5,620 nucleotides of DNA from an uncultured Collinsella sp. Its GTDB lineage: Bacteria; Actinomycetota; Coriobacteriia; Coriobacteriales; Coriobacteriaceae. Position numbers and translations under genes: made by a program. The DNA lies in assembly GCA_900554585.1 (NCBI GenBank), contig USHS01000106.1, positions 1 to 5,620 of the forward strand. The letters are read 5' to 3'. Below the pieces are notes generated by a model. It made no database searches. It was given only the letters and a program-made list of their open reading frames with translations, and had not been told where the DNA came from. Below, piece after piece: positions 1-4,151 of this stretch (positions are counted from its first letter, which is position 1; each line of letters starts with the position of its first letter).

Positions 1-14
1 AGCCTAAACAGCAT
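1..14 (-). CDS. 5' end of a downstream gene, translationally coupled (partial)
   Basis: An ATG on the minus strand (bases 14-12) overlaps the TGA stop of the preceding membrane protein gene in a TGATG arrangement. It reads Met-Leu-Phe-Arg before the window ends. A GGGAG ribosome-binding site lies about 8 nt upstream, inside the end of the preceding gene. Such an overlap usually means translational coupling, so this is probably the next gene of the same operon. Four codons cannot identify a product. By context a second membrane subunit or an ATPase of the same transporter is the natural guess, but this is inference only. Confidence 0.45.
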
Positions 15-895
15 CAGACCATCTCCCGCCTTTTCCACGCCCCAGAAAAAGCCAACGAAGCAAGGGTCAATAATATGATTTCCGCAAAACCGGCTCGAAT
101 ATCTGGCCAGTTATTCAGCGATTCCGACCTGATGCTGTTGAGGATATTGCAGTTAAACCCCACACAAGCCATTACGCCGAAGATCCAGCCATTTGCAAAA
201 TGCCACGCAACCATTAGCAGATACGGGACAATTATCGCTTTGATTCTGCTACGAAACAAAATTGAGAAGCCAGTTACAGCCATGGATAAAGTCCCGAGCG
301 TGACCGCATCGAACAGCGTGTATGCAAGCACATATAACAAAGGATGTGAATAAAATAGACCGGAGAAATAGCTATGTAGGTAAAGCCCTACGTAAGTCGA
401 CTCATCGACCCGAGGAAGATACGCAGGAAAAAGCATCGAGACAATCAGGAAATTGACGAGCAGAGGAATGGCAGTCATTGTAAACGCAGAGAGGAAAGCA
501 GACAGCATCTTTACGTTCACGTATGCCTTTCTGGAAACGCGCGTGCATATCTGCATGTCATAACCACTCAAACGTTCAAAGAGACACGACCAAGATCCAG
601 CCAACATTGCAAGCAGGGGCAGTGCATAGAAAAACACCGACGCAGACAGTGGCGCGTTCGCGCTCACAACAATCCAGTTACCGAAACTGCTTTCACGTGT
701 TTGACCGAGATAGTTTTTGGCTTGCATGCCAACGCCGTAACCAAAAGAAAGAAGGTTGTTACGTTCTTTTTCCAAATTTGCCCACGGCTCCAGCGCGGCA
801 GCTATTGCAACTGCGACTGCAATCAAGAGAGCAAAGATAAAAGCTGGGCGTCTTATCGTTTTCGACAGCTCATATCTTACGAGCCTTTGGTTCAT
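14..895 (-). CDS. ABC-2-type permease-like integral membrane protein, 293 aa
   Basis: This is probably the membrane subunit of an ABC exporter. The N-terminus has the basic amphipathic 'RYELSKTIRRPAF' pattern typical of ABC-2 permeases just before helix 1. I count six hydrophobic segments at about residues 17-34, 86-105, 132-155, 185-212, 217-242 and 267-286, with a roughly 50-residue extracytoplasmic loop between helices 1 and 2. This topology and length fit the ABC-2 family. No ATP-binding motifs are present, so an ATPase must be encoded elsewhere. The ATG at 895 is chosen over an in-frame TTG at 949 because a strong GGGAGGAGG site sits directly before it and the first 18 residues of the longer form are low-complexity Gly-rich sequence that reads the Shine-Dalgarno itself. 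The gene follows the secreted-protein gene by 54 nt and its stop overlaps the next start, so it is probably co-transcribed with both. Substrate is unknown; export of, or immunity to, the neighbouring secreted protein is a reasonable inference. The family is assigned from topology rather than a diagnostic motif. Confidence 0.75.
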   Translation of the reverse strand: MNQRLVRYELSKTIRRPAFIFALLIAVAVAIAAALEPWANLEKERNNLLSFGYGVGMQAKNYLGQTRESSFGNWIVVSANAPLSASVFFYALPLLAMLAGSWSCLFERLSGYDMQICTRVSRKAYVNVKMLSAFLSAFTMTAIPLLVNFLIVSMLFPAYLPRVDESTYVGLYLHSYFSGLFYSHPLLYVLAYTLFDAVTLGTLSMAVTGFSILFRSRIKAIIVPYLLMVAWHFANGWIFGVMACVGFNCNILNSIRSESLNNWPDIRAGFAEIILLTLASLAFSGAWKRREMV

Positions 896-936
896 ACGTC
901 CTCCTCCCCCTTCCGACCCAGAAAGCCGGAAGGGAG
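896..936 (-). promoter_or_regulatory. Intergenic hairpin abutting the permease ribosome-binding site
   Basis: In the minus-strand transcript the 54-nt gap between the secreted-protein stop and the permease ATG can form a 10-bp stem: CTCCCTTCCG (936-927) pairs with CGGAAGGGGG (915-906), with one G-U pair and an 11-nt loop. The permease Shine-Dalgarno AGGAGG follows immediately, 4 nt before the ATG. No T-run follows, so this is not an intrinsic terminator. It could tune translation of the permease relative to the secreted protein or protect the upstream mRNA segment. Pairing was checked by eye; no folding energy was computed. Confidence 0.5.
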
Positions 937-949
937 CCATTTCAAACAA

Positions 950-1462
950 CTATGCGGGAAGCTTGCGGAAATGCCCGACGCAGTCGGGGCTCCATACACC
1001 AATAACAGTGCCGTAGCCAGACTCCGCCCATGCAGTCAGTCGCGCCGCAGATCGTCCGTTCTCACGGACGAGGTTATACATTTCCCACTGTCCCTTGTGA
1101 TTCGAACGATACGTTCCCTGAGTACAATTCATGCTGCCGCTACCGCTTGTGTTATACGCACCGTCTGTATATAACCGAAGCGGATTTCCCGTATAACCCT
1201 GGATATCCAGATAGAGCGATGAGGAATCATCCTTTTGACGGTAGCCAGTTGCACTCGTCCCGGCACATTGAAAACTAAATGCCCTATCGGCATTGTTCGT
1301 ACAGGTCGTAATTCCCGTATCGGCGTTTTGAGTAATGCTAGAAACCTGAGAGGTGTCAAACTCCTCTTGCGCGAACGATGCAGCGGGAACCCCTAGGGAC
1401 AGACCCGCAGCAATCGCCAACCCGACTCCGATTCGAGTAATAGCGCTCCTTGGCTTAATCAT
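950..1462 (-). CDS. Small secreted four-cysteine protein, 170 aa precursor
   Basis: I do not recognise a named family with confidence. Residues 1-31 form a textbook Sec signal peptide: a basic N-region (MIKPRSAITR), a hydrophobic core and a likely cleavage site ASFA|QEE after residue 31. The mature product would be about 139 residues, rich in Ser, Thr, Gly, Tyr and Asn. It has four cysteines at 54, 66, 113 and 161, enough for two disulfides outside the cell. No transmembrane helix, LPXTG sorting motif, lipobox or catalytic motif is visible. The C-terminal part (YNLVRENGRSAARL, then GVWSPDC) looks like a conserved signature; I vaguely recall similar small secreted proteins of gut Gram-positives with a GVWSPD ending, but cannot name the family. 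The ATG at 1462 is preferred to the in-frame TTG at 1474 because GGAG at 1472-1469 gives a 6-nt spacing. The gene lies between a membrane LuxR-type regulator and an ABC-2-like permease on the same strand. A bacteriocin-like peptide or secreted signalling or adhesion factor is possible; none is shown. Confidence 0.85.
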   Translation of the reverse strand: MIKPRSAITRIGVGLAIAAGLSLGVPAASFAQEEFDTSQVSSITQNADTGITTCTNNADRAFSFQCAGTSATGYRQKDDSSSLYLDIQGYTGNPLRLYTDGAYNTSGSGSMNCTQGTYRSNHKGQWEMYNLVRENGRSAARLTAWAESGYGTVIGVWSPDCVGHFRKLPA

Positions 1463-1468
1463 GGCCTT

Positions 1469-1472
1469 CTCC
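1469..1472 (-). promoter_or_regulatory. Ribosome-binding site deciding the secreted-protein start
   Basis: The minus strand reads TTGGAGAAGGCCATGATT. GGAG followed by a 6-nt spacer (AAGGCC) places the ribosome on the ATG at 1462. The alternative TTG start overlaps this Shine-Dalgarno, so it is unlikely to be used. The chosen start also leaves a signal peptide of normal form. Confidence 0.7.
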
Positions 1473-1491
1473 AATCAAAAGCGACTAACAA

Positions 1492-1503
1492 TGCGTCGAC
1501 GCA
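1492..1503. promoter_or_regulatory. Perfect 12-bp palindrome, candidate operator
   Basis: TGCGTCGACGCA is a perfect inverted repeat with no central spacer. It lies 30 bp upstream of the secreted-protein start and downstream of the LuxR-type regulator gene. Its length and symmetry suit binding by a dimeric HTH protein. The neighbouring regulator is the obvious candidate ligand, or a single two-HTH chain could occupy both half-sites. No T-run follows, so it is not an intrinsic terminator. I could not define a convincing -35/-10 pair around it, so whether it would activate or repress is open. Confidence 0.4.
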
Positions 1504-1535
1504 CAGCAACCTTTGCATGAATGGAGAAAGATGTC

Positions 1536-1576
1536 TGTAAACACTCGCTATTGAGTTGATAATCCAGGCGTTTACA
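1536..1576. repeat. Separated inverted repeat TGTAAAC / GTTTACA
   Basis: TGTAAAC (1536-1542) and its exact reverse complement GTTTACA (1570-1576) are separated by 27 bp, upstream of the secreted-protein gene. The right arm overlaps the TAA stop of the LuxR-type gene (1574-1572). The left arm read on the minus strand contains TTTACA, which resembles a -35 element, but no good -10 follows at the right distance. It may be a two-site operator or chance; arms of 7 bp are weak evidence. Confidence 0.2.
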
Positions 1577-3713
1577 CGTTATCTACCTGCGATAACAATG
1601 AAATAAGCTCTGCTTTGTTCTTGATCTTCAACTGGCGATAGGACGCGGATCGCAGCGCTTGCACCGTAGATGCAGCGTAACCGACATCCTGCGCAATGGT
1701 CTTTGTCGTTGCGCCCTCTGCCGTCATCAACAATATTCGGGCCTGAACATCGGACAGGGCGCGCGACGTAAGCAGAGCCAGCCGGCGCACGCGAGCTGCT
1801 TCGGTGGACCCGTTCGCACGGTACTTCAAGACGGCCTTCTCGTCCTCAACCGAGCGTACGAGCACGATGTGCGTAACGAGCATGGGCACAGACCAGCAAA
1901 CAATCACCGTTGCCACGACGACATTGACGGCCGAACTTTGCCCCAGCAACGACGCAAGGAACAGAGGCTCGAAAACCGTCAGATCCTGCACCATGTTGAG
2001 CAAGACAACCCAGACAGGAGCCGCCGCCCCAAAGCAAAGCATCCATATCCCAAGCATTTTGCGCTGCGGGCAGCTACGCAGCACTATGTATGTGAGCAAC
2101 ATCCCCGTCAGCACCGCGAACCCATGGATTCGCCCCCTAGTGGCCGCATGGATTAAAGTAGCCGCACCTATTGACACCAACGGCACGATAGCCCGGACAC
2201 GGGCATGCACCTTAAACGGACGCAGCCCAACAGCGAGCGAGGCCGTAGATGCCACGCCGCACAGCAGGACCGGCGCAGCCATCAACGGATCGCATATACA
2301 CCTCCATGCCGCGATATAGACAAAAGACCATTCCACGGCAGACAGCACCGCCCATACGCACGGGCTTCCGAGCCCAATCGCCCCATCCGTTCTAGTCAGC
2401 GCAACTTCACGATTCAGTTTTTCACCCGCGTAGTGCAGCGACAGAAGCAGTCCGAGACCCAATGCATAGCTTGCGAGAGAAAAGGCGACTGCCCGCGAAA
2501 CACCGGATCCCCAATCGCTATCCGCCATTACCAAGGGGCCCGCCGCAAGGAGGATAAAAAATGTTGTGAGCAGGTATCGAAACAGCCGGCGCGTCCGAAC
2601 TGATGTCAACATATCACCAGCATGCCGCTGCAGCAGACCAGGCCCTGCAGCATCACCCTCACCCGCAAACAATGCCACGAGCTCGCGTGAGCCCGCAACC
2701 GATGCCTTCCCGTATGCTCGGTGAAGCGTTGTTCGCACCGTCGATGGCTTCGTACCCGTCTCCCTGGCAATTTCCGCCGGCGTTTTCCCTTTGAGCAGCA
2801 GTCGAACAAACTGCTCTTCTCGAGGCGACAGGGCAGGGGAAAACACCCCCGCATCGAATGGGTCGGACGTGCGAGGGGTATCCGAATTGTTGTCCCGTTT
2901 CTCCCTTAGCAATGTGCATACGAAGGCGACAACAGCAATAGCGGACCCCATCGACAGTGATGCAATGACCGCGGCATCGCTTGCAAAGTATGCCACCTCG
3001 ACAGCCGGAACAAGGCCAATAGGAACTGCTACGAGCACAGAACGGGCAAACACGTCGCCCTGCCCCCGACCAAAGGCGCGGGGACAGCAAAGCAGCGGGA
3101 CCGCAGCCAATACGAGATAGACCAGAGGAATTAAAAGCACGAGGCCAATTGATGCGGCCGTTACAGAGGGCATCCCCCATGGCTCGGGAACGACTCTCCA
3201 TGAAATTCGACAGCAAAACAGCAGGCAAGACAGGACAACCATTGTTTCTGCAAAAAGTGCGCTCTGCGGTCGGCGGGTCCCCCTTTCACCGTCCCGCGCC
3301 GCCCCCCGTATCAAAGGAGAGCCCGCCGTATTCCAAATTACATATGAGAGGAGCAACGACCCAGTGAAGCACGAGGCGCATGAAACGCCGCGCAACAGCC
3401 AGATAGGCGCAAACACGAATGGAATAGAATCTCCGCGAGCATAGAAGGCCAAGTCGGCCCATTCGGGAACCGTAGCAATAACACCAAGGAAAACACCGAT
3501 AGCACCGAGATGCTTCGGCCGTCTTATTTCTCTCCCCTTGCGGAGCGCAACACCATGACCAAACGCCGCGAGGCATGCACCAAGGATAACGAGCCAGGTC
3601 ATCGCACCTGATGCCAGGCCGATTGAAGATGAAAACCGGTGATAAGGGGTGACCGCCATTACGATAAGCGCAACGGCACAGGCAGATGTAGCAGAACGGC
3701 GGGAAAAGAGCAT
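1572..3713 (-). CDS. Polytopic membrane regulator with two LuxR/GerE-type HTH domains, 713 aa
   Basis: This is a membrane-anchored transcriptional regulator. The chain has two halves of the same plan. Half one has about seven or eight hydrophobic segments (residues about 9-269) followed by a LuxR-type HTH at 295-349, starting LSPREEQFVRLLLKGK with recognition-helix motif KPSTVRTTLHRAYGK. Half two has about eight segments (about 376-618) followed by a second HTH at 653-707, starting LSDVQARILLMTAEGATTK with motif AASTVQALRSASYRQLK. The STV positions of the two HTHs are 358 residues apart, which indicates tandem duplication or fusion. HTH 1 keeps the family's L-x-x-R-E signature and HTH 2 does not. 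No receiver, PAS or kinase domain is seen. Single-unit membrane LuxR proteins are common in Coriobacteriia; the double form is unusual in my knowledge. It probably senses a membrane or extracellular ligand and controls the downstream secreted-protein and permease genes (inference). The ATG at 3713 is chosen because GGAGG lies 4 nt upstream and a TATAAT lies just before. An ATG at 3755 (727 aa, weaker GGAG site) is the alternative. Confidence 0.85.
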   Translation of the reverse strand: MLFSRRSATSACAVALIVMAVTPYHRFSSSIGLASGAMTWLVILGACLAAFGHGVALRKGREIRRPKHLGAIGVFLGVIATVPEWADLAFYARGDSIPFVFAPIWLLRGVSCASCFTGSLLLSYVIWNTAGSPLIRGAARDGERGTRRPQSALFAETMVVLSCLLFCCRISWRVVPEPWGMPSVTAASIGLVLLIPLVYLVLAAVPLLCCPRAFGRGQGDVFARSVLVAVPIGLVPAVEVAYFASDAAVIASLSMGSAIAVVAFVCTLLREKRDNNSDTPRTSDPFDAGVFSPALSPREEQFVRLLLKGKTPAEIARETGTKPSTVRTTLHRAYGKASVAGSRELVALFAGEGDAAGPGLLQRHAGDMLTSVRTRRLFRYLLTTFFILLAAGPLVMADSDWGSGVSRAVAFSLASYALGLGLLLSLHYAGEKLNREVALTRTDGAIGLGSPCVWAVLSAVEWSFVYIAAWRCICDPLMAAPVLLCGVASTASLAVGLRPFKVHARVRAIVPLVSIGAATLIHAATRGRIHGFAVLTGMLLTYIVLRSCPQRKMLGIWMLCFGAAAPVWVVLLNMVQDLTVFEPLFLASLLGQSSAVNVVVATVIVCWSVPMLVTHIVLVRSVEDEKAVLKYRANGSTEAARVRRLALLTSRALSDVQARILLMTAEGATTKTIAQDVGYAASTVQALRSASYRQLKIKNKAELISLLSQVDNV

Positions 3714-3717
3714 ATGG

Positions 3718-3738
3718 CCTCCATAGCGTGTCATTATA
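3718..3738 (-). promoter_or_regulatory. Possible -10 box (TATAAT) and ribosome-binding site for the LuxR-type gene
   Basis: On the minus strand a perfect TATAAT (3738-3733) is followed by GGAGG (3722-3718) and the ATG at 3713. If the -10 is real, transcription would start near 3726 and the 5' leader would be only about 13 nt. That would exclude the upstream ATG at 3755 as the start of this transcript. No good -35 hexamer lies 16-18 bp upstream, so this promoter would need an activator or be a chance match. Confidence 0.3.
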
Positions 3739-3855
3739 TCGCTCGGGCTGCTCATTTATCTCCGCGCCTGCACCAGCCAGCATCAACGATTCAGGCGAAC
3801 TCCAATCCGAGCCAGATCACGGTCCAGCTTTTGTCCGCAGCCCCCGCATCAAAGC

Positions 3856-3993
3856 GGGATGCGCTTTCCTTTTGAGTATCGATCCGGAAACTGCATCCCG
3901 TTCTAGGCCAATATTCTGGGATGCAGTTTCCGCAGCCTACCCCATTCGGAAAACGCATCCCGCAATTTGGACGAAAACTGGGACGCGCTTTCC
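3856..3993. repeat. Phased array of five 14-bp repeats in alternating orientation
   Basis: Five copies of a GGGATGCRNTTTCC-type element alternate in direction: GGGATGCGCTTTCC (+, 3856-3869), GGAAACTGCATCCC (inverted, 3886-3899), GGGATGCAGTTTCC (+, 3918-3931), GGAAAACGCATCCC (inverted, 3948-3961) and GGGACGCGCTTTCC (+, 3980-3993). Gaps between copies are exactly 16, 18, 16 and 18 bp, so starts step by 30, 32, 30 and 32 bp, about three helical turns. Gap sequences are not conserved. Copies 2 and 3 are exact complements, extended to 15 bp by the flanking C and G. Each copy can pair with either neighbour, giving mutually exclusive hairpins. Candidates are a dispersed palindromic intergenic element (REP/BIME-like), a multi-site operator or an RNA-structured leader. 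I believe similar GGGATGC...TTTCC palindromes occur between genes in Collinsella genomes, but this is recollection. Confidence 0.85.
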
Positions 3994-4000
3994 GGATGGG
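3941..4000 (-). repeat. Long imperfect hairpin formed by repeat copies 4 and 5
   Basis: The arms 3941-3961 and 3980-4000 extend repeats 4 and 5 outward to a 21-position stem with an 18-nt loop. In plus-strand RNA 18 positions are Watson-Crick, one is G-U and two are A-C mismatches. In minus-strand RNA the two A-C mismatches become G-U pairs and the G-U becomes a mismatch, so pairing is slightly better on the minus strand. This hints that, if structure is selected, the functional transcript may run leftward, towards the LuxR-type gene. No T-run adjoins either side, so it is not a standard intrinsic terminator. Confidence 0.55.
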
Positions 4001-4044
4001 TCGAGACGAGGGCCAAGCCAGATAGGCCACCTCACCCCGCTACC

Positions 4045-4072
4045 TTCACCATGCACCCGAGCGTGCTACACT
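4045..4072 (+). promoter_or_regulatory. Candidate sigma-70-type promoter for the kinase gene
   Basis: TACACT at 4067-4072 resembles the -10 consensus and is preceded by an extended -10 TG (4064-4065). TTCACC at 4045-4050 matches four of six -35 positions with a 16-bp spacer. Transcription would begin near 4079, leaving a leader of about 70 nt before the ATG at 4152. It lies about 50 bp to the right of the repeat array, so a protein bound there could influence it. Confidence 0.5.
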
Positions 4073-4151
4073 AGCAGCATCTATGCCACCGCGAACGGCT
4101 TGACTCCGGCCCGCCGCTCGCAAACGAACTTTAAACGCACGAGGGTTGGCC

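Larger units (their letters stand above)
3756..4151. other. Intergenic region between divergent genes (396 bp)
   Basis: This stretch separates the leftward LuxR-type gene from the rightward kinase gene. I see no convincing protein gene in it. From 3756 to 3855 nothing recognisable stands out beyond the likely upstream region of the LuxR-type gene. From 3856 to 4000 lies the alternating repeat array. From 4001 to 4151 lie a candidate kinase promoter (4045-4072) and a leader of roughly 70 nt ending in the kinase ribosome-binding site. Confidence 0.7.

Noticed and set aside
701..1174. 157-codon plus-strand frame over the permease and secreted-protein genes
   Set aside because: It is antisense to two genes with good starts, a signal peptide and membrane segments; no ribosome-binding site or recognisable motif supports it.
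1492..1503. Palindrome as terminator of the regulator gene
   Set aside because: There is no loop-forming spacer and no T-run on the minus-strand side; an operator is more plausible.
2659..3228. 189-codon minus-strand frame and several plus-strand frames inside the LuxR-type gene
   Set aside because: They lie entirely within the regulator's coding sequence, whose two HTH domains and membrane segments are continuous in one frame.
3851..3875. Intrinsic terminator (AAAGCG-GGATG-CGCTTT followed by CCTTTT, plus strand)
   Set aside because: The stem is short and weak, the T-run is poor and no rightward gene lies upstream that would need it.
3856..3993. CRISPR array
   Set aside because: Repeats are only 14 bp, alternate in orientation and have 16-18-bp gaps; no cas gene is nearby.
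3791..4030. 79-codon minus-strand reading frame across the repeat array
   Set aside because: It is built from the inverted repeats and their gaps, has no clear ribosome-binding site or domain-like sequence, and its composition follows the DNA repeats. It is better explained as a non-coding repeat region, although automatic pipelines may call it.
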